A stretch of 64,000 nucleotides of DNA from Pontibacter chinhatensis (GCF_900113285.1 NZ_FOOT01000002.1:806001-870000), one strand, 5' to 3'; numbered from the stretch's first letter, positions 45,948-56,016 are shown. The notes: generated by a model not told the origin, from the letters alone. Made by a program: numbers and translations.

Positions 45948-47582
45948 ATGGCAACCGGATTTTTTAGAGTACCAACCCCAGTAAACGAGCCTGTAAAATC
46001 GTATGCGCCGGGCTCCCCGGAGCGCGAGGAACTGCAGCGCACTTATAAAGAACTCAAGTCGAAGCAGCTGGACATCCCGATGTACATCGGCGGCGACAAA
46101 GTATACACCGATACCAAGAAGCCGGTAGTGCAGCCGCACGACCACCAGCACATCCTCGGCCACTTCAGCGAGGGCGACGCGTCACACGTGGAACAAGCCA
46201 TTAACGCCGCGCTTGCCGCCCGCGAAGCCTGGGCCGCCATGGGCTGGGAGCACCGCATCAGCATCTTCCTGAAAGCCGCTGAGCTATTAGCCGGCCCCTG
46301 GAGAGCACGCCTGAACGCCGCCACCATGCTGGGCCAGTCGAAGAACGCTTACCAGGCCGAGATTGACTCAGCCTGCGAGCTGATCGACTTCCTGCGCTTT
46401 AACGCCCAGTATGCCACCGAAGTATACCAGATGCAGCCGGAGTCTTCGCCGGGCGTATGGAACCGCATGGAGCACCGTCCGCTCGAGGGCTTCGTGTTCG
46501 CCCTGACGCCGTTCAACTTCACGGCTATTGCCGGCAACCTGCCTTCCTGCGTGGCCATGATGGGCAACGTGGTGGTATGGAAGCCGGCCAACACCCAGAT
46601 TTACGCTGCCCAGATGATCATGGAGCTGTTCCGCGAGGCAGGCCTGCCGGACGGCGTCATCAACTTGGTGTATGTGGACGGCCCAACAGCCGGAGACGTT
46701 ATCTTCAACCACGCTGATTTTGCCGGTATCCACTTTACAGGCAGCACCGGCGTGTTCCAGAACATCTGGAAGACCATCGGCACCAACATCCACAAGTATA
46801 AATCATACCCGCGCATTGTGGGCGAGACCGGCGGCAAGGACTTTATACTTGCCCATAAGTCGGCCGATGCCAAGGCGCTGGCCACAGCCATCTCCCGCGG
46901 CGCGTTCGAGTTCCAGGGCCAGAAGTGCTCTGCCGCCTCGCGCGCTTACATCCCAAGCAACCTGTGGGACGAGGTGAAAGGCTACGTGCAGGAAGACCTG
47001 AAGTCCTTCAAGATGGGCGCGCCGGAGGATTTCGGCAACTTCATTAACGCCGTTATCGACGAGAAGTCGTTTGACAAAATTGCCCGCTACATCGACAACG
47101 CCAAGGAGAGCAACGAAGTAGAGGTAATTGCCGGCGGCAACTACGACAAGTCGAAAGGCTACTTCGTGGAGCCAACGGTGCTTCTTGCGCACAACCCGCA
47201 GTACGTGACCATGTGCGAGGAAATCTTCGGACCGGTTATCACCCTATACGTGTATGACGAGAACAACTTCGAGGATACCGTAGAGCTGGTAAATTCCACA
47301 TCGCCTTACGCCCTGACTGGCGCCATCTTCTCGCAGGACCGCTACGCTGTGGAGTACGCCACCAAGAAGCTGGACCAGGCAGCCGGCAACTTCTACATCA
47401 ACGACAAGCCGACCGGTGCGGTGGTAGGCCAGCAGCCATTCGGCGGCGCCCGCGCTTCCGGCACCAACGACAAGGCCGGCTCCATGCTGAACCTGCTGCG
47501 CTGGGTATCGGCCCGCTCTATCAAAGAAACGTTCGTTCCGCCAGTGGATTACCGCTACCCGTTCCTGGGAGAGAACAAGTAA
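45948..47582 (+). CDS. pruA: 1-pyrroline-5-carboxylate dehydrogenase (L-glutamate gamma-semialdehyde dehydrogenase)
   Basis: 544 residues from ATG 45948; the upstream extension to 45864 is not conserved. Oxidises glutamate semialdehyde to glutamate with NAD+, the second step of proline breakdown. Aldehyde dehydrogenase fold: ALTPFNFTAIAGNLP, GDVIFNHADFAGIHFTGST, catalytic Glu in IVGETGGKDF, catalytic Cys in FEFQGQKCSAASRAYIP, and EIFGPV. No proline dehydrogenase domain is fused or adjacent, so PutA-type function is absent. Followed by a perfect terminator. Confidence 0.95.
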   Translation: MATGFFRVPTPVNEPVKSYAPGSPEREELQRTYKELKSKQLDIPMYIGGDKVYTDTKKPVVQPHDHQHILGHFSEGDASHVEQAINAALAAREAWAAMGWEHRISIFLKAAELLAGPWRARLNAATMLGQSKNAYQAEIDSACELIDFLRFNAQYATEVYQMQPESSPGVWNRMEHRPLEGFVFALTPFNFTAIAGNLPSCVAMMGNVVVWKPANTQIYAAQMIMELFREAGLPDGVINLVYVDGPTAGDVIFNHADFAGIHFTGSTGVFQNIWKTIGTNIHKYKSYPRIVGETGGKDFILAHKSADAKALATAISRGAFEFQGQKCSAASRAYIPSNLWDEVKGYVQEDLKSFKMGAPEDFGNFINAVIDEKSFDKIARYIDNAKESNEVEVIAGGNYDKSKGYFVEPTVLLAHNPQYVTMCEEIFGPVITLYVYDENNFEDTVELVNSTSPYALTGAIFSQDRYAVEYATKKLDQAAGNFYINDKPTGAVVGQQPFGGARASGTNDKAGSMLNLLRWVSARSIKETFVPPVDYRYPFLGENK

Positions 47583-47606
47583 CCGCCGGCCAAACGGCAG
47601 CCACCA

Positions 47607-47641
47607 CAAAGGCCACGCCCTATAACGGGGCGTGGCCTTTG
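47607..47641 (+). terminator. Hairpin terminator after pruA
   Basis: CAAAGGCCACGCCC (47607-47620) and GGGCGTGGCCTTTG (47628-47641), loop TATAACG. Confidence 0.9.
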
Positions 47642-47725
47642 TATATTTAATATTGTTTTAACTTTATTTTTCTTAGAACCTACCTATCCTAACGCTTTTA
47701 AGCTATTTTGCAGTGCAGGTATACT

Positions 47726-47756
47726 TTTGATTAATGGCTATTTATACCTAATTTTG
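47726..47756 (+). promoter_or_regulatory. Consensus Bacteroidota promoter for nuoA-J
   Basis: TTTG (47726-47729) and TAATTTTG (47749-47756) with exactly 19 nt between, the full -33/-7 consensus. ATG of nuoA lies 31 nt downstream. Confidence 0.65.
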
Positions 47757-47787
47757 CTCCCAAATTTCAAGAAAGCGACACAACGTA

Positions 47788-48162
47788 ATGGAACCATCTG
47801 TAAATCAGTATCTACCATCGGACTTTCTCCCTATCCTGATTCAGTTTGCGGCTGCGCTCGGGTTTGTGGTTTTTGCACTGGTGCTTACCCACATCCTTGG
47901 CCCCAAGCGAACCAGTGAGGTAAAGGGCGCCGCCTTTGAGAGTGGTATCGAGTCCGTAGGTGATGCCCGTACCCCGATCTCCTACAAATACTTCATCACG
48001 GCTATCCTGTTCGTGCTCTTCGACGTGGAGATCATCTTCATGTACCCTTGGGCGGTAAACTTCCGGGAGTATGGCATGGCCTTCTTCACCCCGATGCTGA
48101 TTTTCCTTACTGTACTGCTGGCGGGCTTCTTTTACGAAATCAAGAAAGGCATACTTAAGTAG
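47788..48162 (+). CDS. nuoA: NADH-quinone oxidoreductase subunit A
   Basis: 124 residues, three TM helices (IQFAAALGFVVFALVLTHIL, KYFITAILFVLFDVEIIFMY, PMLIFLTVLLAGFFYEI). The FESG and SYKYFITAILFVLFDVEIIFMYPWA motifs (the latter in the loop to TM2) are the subunit A hallmark. Membrane arm, near the quinone site. First gene of the locus. Confidence 0.96.
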   Translation: MEPSVNQYLPSDFLPILIQFAAALGFVVFALVLTHILGPKRTSEVKGAAFESGIESVGDARTPISYKYFITAILFVLFDVEIIFMYPWAVNFREYGMAFFTPMLIFLTVLLAGFFYEIKKGILK

Positions 48163-48248
48163 GACCTGAACATTAAACTTTTGAGGATTAACCGTTGTTC
48201 TTAAAGCCGGTTCAAACCATACTTTCAGAGCAACAAAATAATCTTGAC

Positions 48249-48806
48249 ATGAGCGATACAAACAATAAAGATATTACCATGGCAGAGGCCCCTGAGGGCT
48301 ATTCCGGCGCAGGTTTCTTTGCCACCTCCCTGGAGAAAGTAATTGGCCTGGCCCGTAAGCACTCGCTTTGGCCATTGCCTTTTGCCACTTCCTGCTGCGG
48401 TATCGAGTACATGGCCACCATGGGTGCCAACTACGACATCTCCCGCTTTGGCTCGGAGCGCCCAAGCTTCTCGCCGCGCCAGGCCGACATTCTGCTAGTA
48501 ATGGGTACCATTGCCAAGAAAATGGGACCGGTGGTAAAGCAGGTGTATGAGCAGATGGCCGAGCCGCGCTGGGTGGTTGCCGTAGGTGCCTGCGCCTCTT
48601 CCGGCGGTATCTTCGACACTTACTCTGTACTGCAGGGCATCGACCGCATCGTGCCGGTGGATGTATACGTGCCAGGCTGCCCGCCGCGCCCTGAGCAAAT
48701 CCTGGACGGCCTGATGCGCGTGCAGGAGCTCGCTGAAAGCGAATCGCTTCGCCGCCGCGACTCTCCGGAATACCAGGCACTGTTAGCCTCATACAACATT
48801 AAATAA
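48249..48806 (+). CDS. nuoB: NADH-quinone oxidoreductase subunit B (N2 cluster)
   Basis: 185 residues from ATG 48249; the TTG 48195 start is unlikely. Cysteines for the N2 4Fe-4S cluster: SCCGIEYMAT, GACASSGG and PGCPPRPE. Transfers electrons to quinone next to subunit D. 86-bp spacer from nuoA. Confidence 0.96.
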   Translation: MSDTNNKDITMAEAPEGYSGAGFFATSLEKVIGLARKHSLWPLPFATSCCGIEYMATMGANYDISRFGSERPSFSPRQADILLVMGTIAKKMGPVVKQVYEQMAEPRWVVAVGACASSGGIFDTYSVLQGIDRIVPVDVYVPGCPPRPEQILDGLMRVQELAESESLRRRDSPEYQALLASYNIK

Positions 48807-48811
48807 GCAGC

Positions 48812-49318
48812 ATGGAGCTTACAAACGAAAACGTACTCGGCAAGATCATCAGCGAGTTTGGGGAAGAAAACATCCAGGACCCATACAATCCGGATGGTAT
48901 CATGACGATCACGACAAACCGTGAAACGATTCATGACCTGATAAAGTACCTGCGCGACGACAAGGAGCTGCAGATCAGCTTCCTGACGACCATGTGCGGT
49001 ATCCACTACCCGGGCCAGGGCGATAAGGAAATGTGTGTGATGTATCAGCTGCACAGCCTGCGCCACAACTACCGCATCCGCCTGAAAGTGTACAGGCCTG
49101 CTTCGGACCCGGTATTGCCAACCATGACCGACCTCTACGCCACCGCCAACTGGATGGAGCGTGAGGCTTTTGACTTTTACGGCTTTATCTTTACCGGGCA
49201 CCCGAACCTGACGCGCATCCTCAATATCGAGGAGATGGAGTACCACCCGATGCTGAAGCAGTACCCGCTGGAAGACCAGACCAGGGAAGATAAGATTAAC
49301 ACATTTTTCGGACGTTAA
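48812..49318 (+). CDS. nuoC: NADH-quinone oxidoreductase subunit C
   Basis: 168 residues. C-terminal motif [25 protein letters not shown] is diagnostic of the 30-kDa subunit. Separate from nuoD (not the fused CD form). 5-bp spacer from nuoB. Confidence 0.95.
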   Translation: MELTNENVLGKIISEFGEENIQDPYNPDGIMTITTNRETIHDLIKYLRDDKELQISFLTTMCGIHYPGQGDKEMCVMYQLHSLRHNYRIRLKVYRPASDPVLPTMTDLYATANWMEREAFDFYGFIFTGHPNLTRILNIEEMEYHPMLKQYPLEDQTREDKINTFFGR

Positions 49319-49369
49319 GCCAGTTTTTTATAGTTACCCATACTATAACTGACAGAAAAGGAGACCATA

Positions 49370-50614
49370 ATGGCTACTGAAAATAAAACCGCCGAGCTTA
49401 CCGAGATAGAGCAGTTCCGCAAAGACCACGGACTCTCCATTAAGGAAGAGCGGCCGCTTACCACGCTCAACCTGGGTCCAACCCACCCGGCCACGCACGG
49501 TATTTTCCAGAACATCCTGCAAATGGATGGGGAAGTGATTGTGGATGCGGTGCCAACGATTGGCTACATCCACCGTGCCTTCGAGAAGATAGCAGAGCGG
49601 AGGCCTTTTTACCAGATCACGCCGCTGACTGACCGCATGAACTACTGCTCCTCCCCTATCAATAACATGGGGTATCACATGACGGTGGAGAAGCTGCTGG
49701 GCATTACGGTGCCCAAGCGCGCGCAGTACATCCGCGTGATCATGATGGAGCTGGCCCGTATCTCCGACCACCTGATCTGTAACTCGATCCTGGGGGTGGA
49801 CTCCGGTGCCTTTACCGGCTTCCTGTACGTGATGCAGGAGCGTGAGCACATTTATGACATTTACGAGGAAGTATGCGGTGCCCGTCTGACGACCAACATG
49901 GGACGCATCGGCGGCATGGAGCGCGACCTATCTCCGAAGGCCCTGCACCTGATCGACGAGTTCCTCAAGCGCTTCCCGAAAGTATGGGCGGAGTTCGAGA
50001 AAATGCTGACCCGCAACCGTATCTTCATCGACCGAACCGTGGGCGTGGGCGCTATCTCCGCTGAGCGTGCCCTGAGCTACGGCTTTACCGGTCCGAACCT
50101 GCGCGCCACCGGCGTTGACTACGACGTGCGCGTGATGAACCCATACTCTTCTTACGACGACTTCGAGTTCGAAATCCCGGTGGGCTCCAAAGGCGATACC
50201 TACGACCGCTACCTGGTGCGTAACGAGGAAGTATGGCAAAGCCTTAAGATCATTGAGCAGGCCTACAAAAACCTGCCTGAAGGCTCTTACCACGCCGATG
50301 CCCCGCACTACTACCTGCCGCCAAAGCAGAAAGTATACACCAGCATGGAGGCGCTCATCTACCACTTCAAGATTGTGATGGGTGAGATTGAGGCTCCGGT
50401 GGGTGAAGTATACCACAGCGTGGAGGGAGGCAACGGAGAGCTTGGCTTCTACCTGATCAGCGATGGCGGCCGCACGCCGTACCGCCTGCACTTCCGCCGC
50501 CCATGCTTCATCTACTATCAGTCTTATACTGAGCTGATTAAAGGTGGACAGCTGGCCGACGCGATTCTGACGCTGAGCAGCCTGAACGTAATCGCCGGGG
50601 AACTGGACGCATAA
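49370..50614 (+). CDS. nuoD: NADH-quinone oxidoreductase subunit D
   Basis: 414 residues. 49-kDa subunit forming the quinone chamber: [35 protein letters not shown], and the C-terminal [38 protein letters not shown] order. Good ribosome site AAAAGGAG before ATG 49370. Confidence 0.97.
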   Translation: MATENKTAELTEIEQFRKDHGLSIKEERPLTTLNLGPTHPATHGIFQNILQMDGEVIVDAVPTIGYIHRAFEKIAERRPFYQITPLTDRMNYCSSPINNMGYHMTVEKLLGITVPKRAQYIRVIMMELARISDHLICNSILGVDSGAFTGFLYVMQEREHIYDIYEEVCGARLTTNMGRIGGMERDLSPKALHLIDEFLKRFPKVWAEFEKMLTRNRIFIDRTVGVGAISAERALSYGFTGPNLRATGVDYDVRVMNPYSSYDDFEFEIPVGSKGDTYDRYLVRNEEVWQSLKIIEQAYKNLPEGSYHADAPHYYLPPKQKVYTSMEALIYHFKIVMGEIEAPVGEVYHSVEGGNGELGFYLISDGGRTPYRLHFRRPCFIYYQSYTELIKGGQLADAILTLSSLNVIAGELDA

Positions 50615-50615
50615 A

Positions 50616-50680
50616 CTTAGAACAATTATCATTTCCCATTGATCATTGATCATTGCTAAATGATAGATGATAAATGAATA
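50616..50680. repeat. GATCATT simple-repeat tract between nuoD and nuoE
   Basis: TTGATCATTGATCATTGC followed by AAATGATAGATGATAAATGA; the two halves are partly complementary. The tract runs directly into the nuoE start codon(s). Confidence 0.6.
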
Positions 50681-51216
50681 AAATGGCAGAGACAATAAAC
50701 GAAGTGAAGTTTTCTGATGAGGCAATGGCCGAGATCCAGCGCTACATCAGCCACTATCCGGAAGGACGCCAGAAGTCTGCTATACTTCCGATCCTGCACA
50801 TTGCGCAAGCAGAGTTTGGCGGTTGGGTGAGCCCGGAGGTAATGGACAAGGTTGCCGAAATCCTGAACATACAGCCGATCGAAGTATACGAGGTAGCGAC
50901 GTTCTATACCATGTTCAACCTCAAGCCGGTTGGCAAGCATGTGCTGGAAGTATGCCGCACCGGCCCTTGCTGCCTGCGCGGCGCCGACCAGATCATCGAC
51001 CTGATCAAGCAGAAGCTGGGTATTGAGGAGGGCGAGACCACTGCCGACGGGATGTTCACGCTGAAGCCGGTGGAGTGCCTGGCCTCTTGCGGCTCAGGCC
51101 CGATGCTGCAGGTGCGCGAGAAGTTCTACGAGAACCTCGACAGCGAAGAAAAGCTGGACGAGTTCCTGGAGATGATGCGCCAGAGCGAAGTGGAAAAGCC
51201 ACATCACCTGAAGTAG
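50674..51216 (+). CDS. nuoE: NADH-quinone oxidoreductase subunit E
   Basis: 180 residues from ATG 50674; ATG 50683 (MAETINEVKF) is equally possible, since the first start lies inside the repeat tract. 24-kDa subunit with a 2Fe-2S cluster: CRTGPCCLRGA and CLASCGSGPML give the four cysteines. Part of the NADH-oxidising module with F. Confidence 0.95.
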   Translation: MNKMAETINEVKFSDEAMAEIQRYISHYPEGRQKSAILPILHIAQAEFGGWVSPEVMDKVAEILNIQPIEVYEVATFYTMFNLKPVGKHVLEVCRTGPCCLRGADQIIDLIKQKLGIEEGETTADGMFTLKPVECLASCGSGPMLQVREKFYENLDSEEKLDEFLEMMRQSEVEKPHHLK

Positions 51217-51378
51217 TAATTTTGACAAAAGACTGATTGACAAAAGACAAAAGAGGAGAAGGACACAAACCATTAAAAAGTCTTTTGTCCTTTGTCAAAA
51301 ACGCCTTTGTCCAGATAAATAGATGAACCATGGCTAGTTACCAGCATAGGCAACTGCCGACATAGATATCCTGCTAAA
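51217..51378. repeat. Inverted simple-repeat tract between nuoE and nuoF
   Basis: TTTTGACAAAAGACT (51220-51234), further GACAAAAGACAAAAG, and the complementary AGTCTTTTGTCCTTTG (from 51279) with TTTGTCAAAA give an imperfect hairpin of about 80 nt inside the operon. No T-run terminates it; it could modulate transcript stability. Confidence 0.6.
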
Positions 51379-52725
51379 ATGGGACTTAAAATATTAACTG
51401 AGCATATCAACGTTCCCGGCATCGAAACGCTGGAAGTATACCGTAAGCACGGCGGCTACCGCTCGGTAGAGAAAGCCCTGAAAACGATGTCTCCGGATGA
51501 GGTGGTGGAAGAGGTAAAGACATCCGGCCTGCGTGGCCGTGGTGGCGCTGGCTTCCCGACGGGTATGAAATGGAGCTTCCTGGCCAAGCCGGAGGGTGTT
51601 CCGCGTTACCTGGTGTGCAACGCCGACGAGTCGGAGCCGGGCACTTTCAAGGACCGCTGGTTCATGGAGAAAAACCCGCATGCGCTGATTGAGGGCATGA
51701 TCACATCGAGCTACGCGCTCGGTGCCAACACCTCTTATATCTACATTCGTGGTGAGTTGTTGTTTGTGCTGCGCATACTGGAGAAGGCCATCGCAGAAGC
51801 GTATGCTGCTGGTTTGCTTGGCAAAAACATACTTGGCTCCGGCTATGACCTGGATCTGCACGTGGCCCCCGGTGGTGGTGCCTACATCTGCGGTGAAGAA
51901 ACCGCATTGCTGGAGTCGCTGGAAGGTAAGCGCGGCAACCCGCGTAACAAGCCTCCGTTCCCGGCGGTGAAAGGCCTTTTTGCCTGCCCTACCGTGGTAA
52001 ACAACGTGGAGACGATTTCTTCTGTGCCATGGATCGTGAACAACGGCGGCGCAGAGTATGCCAAGGTCGGTATTGGTCGAAGCACCGGTACCAAGCTTAT
52101 CTCAGCCAGCGGCAACATCAATAACCCAGGCGTTTACGAAATCGAGCTGGGCGTGCCGGTAGAGGAGTTCATCTACTCCGATGAGTACCTGGGCGGTATC
52201 TGGAAAGGAAAGCAGCTGAAGGCGGTAGTACCGGGCGGTTCTTCCGTGCCGATTCTGCCAGCCAACCTTATCCTTAAAACAGCAGCCGGCGAAGATCGCC
52301 TGATGACCTACGAGTCGCTAGCCGACGGTGGCTTTGTGAGCGGTTCGATGATGGGTTCGGGTGCCTTTATCGTGTTTGACGAGGACCAGTGCATTGTGCG
52401 TAACACGTGGAACTATGCCCGCTTCTACCACCACGAGTCGTGCGGCCAGTGCAGCCCGTGCCGTGAAGGTACAGGCTGGATGGAGAAGGTGCTGCACCGC
52501 ATCGAGTACGGCCACGGCCATCAGCAGGACATCGACCTGTTGGTAAGCGTAGCCAAGCAGATAGAGGGTAACACCATTTGCCCGCTGGGTGATGCGGCGG
52601 CATGGCCGGTAGCAGCTGCTATCCGTCACTTCCGCGACGAGTTTGAGTGGCACATCAAGCATCCGAAGGAAGCAACCGCTCCGGGTGCGGTGTACAGAGG
52701 CCAGCTTGACACGGTAACAGCTTAA
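51379..52725 (+). CDS. nuoF: NADH-quinone oxidoreductase subunit F (FMN/NADH site)
   Basis: 448 residues. NADH-binding GLRGRGGAGFPTGMKW, FMN region NADESEPGTFKDR, and the 4Fe-4S (N3) cysteines in ESCGQCSPCREGTGW. Entry point of electrons from NADH. Confidence 0.97.
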   Translation: MGLKILTEHINVPGIETLEVYRKHGGYRSVEKALKTMSPDEVVEEVKTSGLRGRGGAGFPTGMKWSFLAKPEGVPRYLVCNADESEPGTFKDRWFMEKNPHALIEGMITSSYALGANTSYIYIRGELLFVLRILEKAIAEAYAAGLLGKNILGSGYDLDLHVAPGGGAYICGEETALLESLEGKRGNPRNKPPFPAVKGLFACPTVVNNVETISSVPWIVNNGGAEYAKVGIGRSTGTKLISASGNINNPGVYEIELGVPVEEFIYSDEYLGGIWKGKQLKAVVPGGSSVPILPANLILKTAAGEDRLMTYESLADGGFVSGSMMGSGAFIVFDEDQCIVRNTWNYARFYHHESCGQCSPCREGTGWMEKVLHRIEYGHGHQQDIDLLVSVAKQIEGNTICPLGDAAAWPVAAAIRHFRDEFEWHIKHPKEATAPGAVYRGQLDTVTA

Positions 52726-52842
52726 GTATAAAATCATACTTCCTGCATACATAAGGGGTAGGAAGGCTTAAAACAGTATAGCTAAAATCGTTTAACGTGT
52801 TCGCGATCAACGAATACCGAAAAACGGACAACGATAACAACA

Positions 52843-53823
52843 ATGGCTAAAGTAACGATAGACGGCATTGAGATAGAGGTAGAAGACGGAACTACCATAC
52901 TTCAGGCTGCAAGAAAAATCGGGGGCGACGTAGTACCGCCTGCCATGTGCTTCTATACCCCGCTGAAGGGCAGCGGTGGCAAGTGCCGTGTGTGCCTGGT
53001 GAAGGTAACGCAGGGCTCTACCAGAGACCCACGCCCGATGCCGAAGCTCGTTGCCTCGTGCATCACGCAGGTACAGGATGGCATGGTGGTGGAAAACACA
53101 ACCAACGAGGATGTACTGAACGCCCGCAAGGGCATCGTGGAGATGCTGCTCATCAACCACCCACTGGATTGCCCTATCTGCGACCAGGCCGGTGAGTGTA
53201 GCCTGCAGGATCTTTCTTACGAGCACGGTATTAGCGGACAGCGCTTCGAAGAAGAGCGCCGCACCTTCAACAAAGTGGATCTGGGCCCATACATCCAACT
53301 GCACATGACGCGCTGCATCCTGTGCTACCGCTGTGTGTATACGGCCGACCAGATCACGGAGAAGCGCGTGCATGGCGTACTGGGTCGTGGCGATGCTGCC
53401 GAGATCGGTACTTACATCGAAAACGTGATCGACAACGATTTTTCTGGTAACGTGATTGATGTGTGCCCGGTGGGAGCCCTGACAGACAAGACATGGCGCT
53501 TTAAGAACCGTGTGTGGTTTACCAAACCAATGGATGCCCACCGCGACTGCCCTACCTGCTCCGGCAAGGTTACGCTCTGGACACGAGGCGAAGAGGTGCT
53601 GCGCGTAACGGCCCGCAAGGACCAGTACAACGAGGTGGAGGAGTTTATCTGTAACACCTGCCGCTTCGACAAGAAAGAGGTGAAAGACTGGACGATTGAA
53701 GGTCCTCGCCACATCGACAGAGGCTCTGTAATCTCTGCCAACCATTATGAGCTGCCGGTGGTAAATGTTCCGATCGTTCCAAACCTGCCAACATCCACTA
53801 AGAAAAACCTGCCACAGGAATAA
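52843..53823 (+). CDS. nuoG: Short NADH-quinone oxidoreductase subunit G
   Basis: 326 residues against about 700-900 in most bacteria. Keeps the 2Fe-2S ferredoxin domain (CFYTPLKGSGGKCRVCLV), the His/Cys cluster HPLDCPICDQAGECSLQDL and the 4Fe-4S cysteines CILCYRCV...CPVGAL. It lacks the large molybdopterin-type C-terminal domain. I believe this short form is common in Bacteroidota (from memory). The reading frame ends naturally, 3 bp before nuoH, so it is not a truncation. A 117-bp gap after nuoF. Confidence 0.9.
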   Translation: MAKVTIDGIEIEVEDGTTILQAARKIGGDVVPPAMCFYTPLKGSGGKCRVCLVKVTQGSTRDPRPMPKLVASCITQVQDGMVVENTTNEDVLNARKGIVEMLLINHPLDCPICDQAGECSLQDLSYEHGISGQRFEEERRTFNKVDLGPYIQLHMTRCILCYRCVYTADQITEKRVHGVLGRGDAAEIGTYIENVIDNDFSGNVIDVCPVGALTDKTWRFKNRVWFTKPMDAHRDCPTCSGKVTLWTRGEEVLRVTARKDQYNEVEEFICNTCRFDKKEVKDWTIEGPRHIDRGSVISANHYELPVVNVPIVPNLPTSTKKNLPQE

Positions 53824-53826
53824 GAA

Positions 53827-54882
53827 ATGGAGTCTGTAGACCTATTATACAAAGCGATTTACATTCTGGTTATCTTCGGTATTACCCTGCTGATAGCCAC
53901 CTACTCTACTTACTTTGAGCGTAAGATAGCCGCCTTTATCCAGGACCGTGTGGGCCCAAACCGTGCCGGTCCGGCTGGTTTGCTGCAGCCACTGGCCGAC
54001 GCCGGCAAGCTGTTCTTCAAGGAGGATTTCATCCCGACGAAAGCTAACAAGGCGCTGTTTATCCTCGGCCCGGGCGTGGCTATGCTGGTAGCGACCATGT
54101 CGAGTGCGGTAATCCCCTTCGGTGACATGCTCATTATTGGTGGCCGCGAAGTATACCTGCAGGCAATAGAAGTAAACATCGGGGTGCTGTACATCTTTGG
54201 TGTGGTATCGCTGGGTGTATATGGTCTGATGATCGGTGGCTGGGCTTCCAATAACAAGTACTCATTGCTAGGCGCCATCCGTGCGGCTTCGCAGGCCATC
54301 AGCTACGAGCTAGCCATGGGCCTTTCCCTCATTGCGGTGCTGATGATGACAGGTTCCCTGTCACTGCGCGAGATTGCCGAGCAGCAGGCCGGCTTTAACT
54401 GGAACATCTGGTACCAGCCGCTGGGCTTCCTGATTTTCCTGGTGTGTGCCTTTGCGGAGACAAATAGAACGCCATTTGACTTACCGGAGTCTGAGGCCGA
54501 GCTGATTGGTGGTTACCACACGGAGTATGGCTCGATGAAGCTGGGCATGTACCTGTTTGCCGAGTATATCAACATCTTTGTAGTGTCGGCGGTTATGTCT
54601 ACGCTATACTTTGGCGCCTACAACTTCCCATTCATGGAGAACCTGCGCCAGGCAATCAGCGATCCGGTGCTGGCCAATAACGTGGTAACGATTATAGGCG
54701 TGGTGGCGATGTTCATCAAGATATTCCTGTTCATCTTCTTCTTCATGTGGGTACGCTGGACACTGCCGCGCTTCCGCTATGACCAACTGATGAAACTGGG
54801 TTGGAACATCCTGATTCCACTGTCTATCCTGAACATCCTGCTGACAGCGGCCGGAATTCTGCTGAAAGACTATTTATTTTAA
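53827..54882 (+). CDS. nuoH: NADH-quinone oxidoreductase subunit H
   Basis: 351 residues, eight-TM quinone-site subunit: ERKIAAFIQDRVGPNRAGPAGLLQPLADA, FAETNRTPFDLPESEAELIGGYHTEYG (the glutamate-rich loop) and FFFMWVRWTLPRFRYDQLM. Confidence 0.97.
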   Translation: MESVDLLYKAIYILVIFGITLLIATYSTYFERKIAAFIQDRVGPNRAGPAGLLQPLADAGKLFFKEDFIPTKANKALFILGPGVAMLVATMSSAVIPFGDMLIIGGREVYLQAIEVNIGVLYIFGVVSLGVYGLMIGGWASNNKYSLLGAIRAASQAISYELAMGLSLIAVLMMTGSLSLREIAEQQAGFNWNIWYQPLGFLIFLVCAFAETNRTPFDLPESEAELIGGYHTEYGSMKLGMYLFAEYINIFVVSAVMSTLYFGAYNFPFMENLRQAISDPVLANNVVTIIGVVAMFIKIFLFIFFFMWVRWTLPRFRYDQLMKLGWNILIPLSILNILLTAAGILLKDYLF

Positions 54883-54966
54883 ACTATAGTATCGAACTTT
54901 GAATGCCAGCGGCAGGCAGCATGTTAAAATATAAACTGCCAGCCCTGCTATCAAAAAGACATAGAG

Positions 54967-55476
54967 ATGGAACCACTATCAAATAGAAGAAAGGAAGTGA
55001 CGCAGAAGGAGATGACGTTCGCAGAACGCGCCTACCTTCCTGCTATCGCGCAGGGGCTTGGAATCACACTGAAGCACTTCTTCAAAAAGAAAGCAACCGT
55101 ACAATACCCGGAGCAGACGCGCGAGCGTAGCGAGCACTGGAGAGGCCTGCACGTACTGAAGCGTGACGAGCAGGGCCGCGAGCGCTGCACCGCCTGCGGT
55201 CTTTGCGCCGTAGCCTGCCCAGCCGAGGCTATCACCATGACGGCCGGAGAGCGCAAAGCCGGTGAGGAGCACCTGTACCGCGAGGAGAAGTATGCCGTAA
55301 CCTACGAGGTGAACATGCTGCGCTGCATTTTCTGCGGACTGTGTGAGGAGGCTTGCCCGAAGGCGGCCATCTTCCTGCAGGACGATAAGATTGCCCCTGC
55401 CCGCTTTGAGCGCGACGAATTTATCTATGGCAAAGACCGCCTGGTTGAGCCACTGAAAACCACTGAAACGAAATAG
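54967..55476 (+). CDS. nuoI: NADH-quinone oxidoreductase subunit I
   Basis: 169 residues. Two 4Fe-4S ferredoxin sites: CTACGLCAVACPAEAI and CIFCGLCEEACPKAAI. Carries electrons between the G/B clusters. Basic N-terminus contacts the membrane arm. Confidence 0.96.
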   Translation: MEPLSNRRKEVTQKEMTFAERAYLPAIAQGLGITLKHFFKKKATVQYPEQTRERSEHWRGLHVLKRDEQGRERCTACGLCAVACPAEAITMTAGERKAGEEHLYREEKYAVTYEVNMLRCIFCGLCEEACPKAAIFLQDDKIAPARFERDEFIYGKDRLVEPLKTTETK

Positions 55477-55481
55477 CCATA

Positions 55482-55994
55482 ATGGACAGCCTTTTCTTTT
55501 TCCTTGCTTCACTAACGCTGCTGTGCGCCCTGATGGTAGTTCTTTCTAAGAACCCAGTGCATAGCGTACTGTTCCTGATCATTACATTCTTCACCATCTC
55601 CGGCCATTATGTGCTGCTGAACGCGCAGTTCCTGGCCGTGGTGAACATCATTGTATACGCGGGTGCCATCATGGTACTCTTCCTCTTCGTGATCATGTTC
55701 CTGAACATGAGTAAAGCGGGAGACAAGATTAAAACCTCCACCATCAGCAAGTTTGCAGGGGCCATAGCCGGCGGTATGATGTTCGTGGTACTGGTTGCCG
55801 CCCTGAAAGATGCGACCATCGCAGGCCTTAACCCGGAGACCTACAACTCGCAGGCGGGTATGGTGGAGAACCTGGGCTATGTGCTGTTCACTGAATACCT
55901 GCTGCCTTTTGAGCTTGCCTCTGTCTTGTTCCTGGTAGCCATGGTGGGTGCCGTAATGATTGGCAAAAAAGAGCAGGGCGAAAGCCATTTCTAG
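55482..55994 (+). CDS. nuoJ: NADH-quinone oxidoreductase subunit J
   Basis: 170 residues, five TM helices; VVNIIVYAGAIMVLFLFVIMFLNM is the conserved TM3 with its pi-bulge. Last gene of the first nuo block, followed by an 18-bp perfect terminator. Confidence 0.95.
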   Translation: MDSLFFFLASLTLLCALMVVLSKNPVHSVLFLIITFFTISGHYVLLNAQFLAVVNIIVYAGAIMVLFLFVIMFLNMSKAGDKIKTSTISKFAGAIAGGMMFVVLVAALKDATIAGLNPETYNSQAGMVENLGYVLFTEYLLPFELASVLFLVAMVGAVMIGKKEQGESHF

Positions 55995-56016
55995 ATCAAA
56001 GCTTCTTTACAAGTAT

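Noticed and set aside
45948-47582. PutA-type bifunctional proline utilisation protein
   Set aside because: Only the aldehyde dehydrogenase part is present; no proline dehydrogenase domain.
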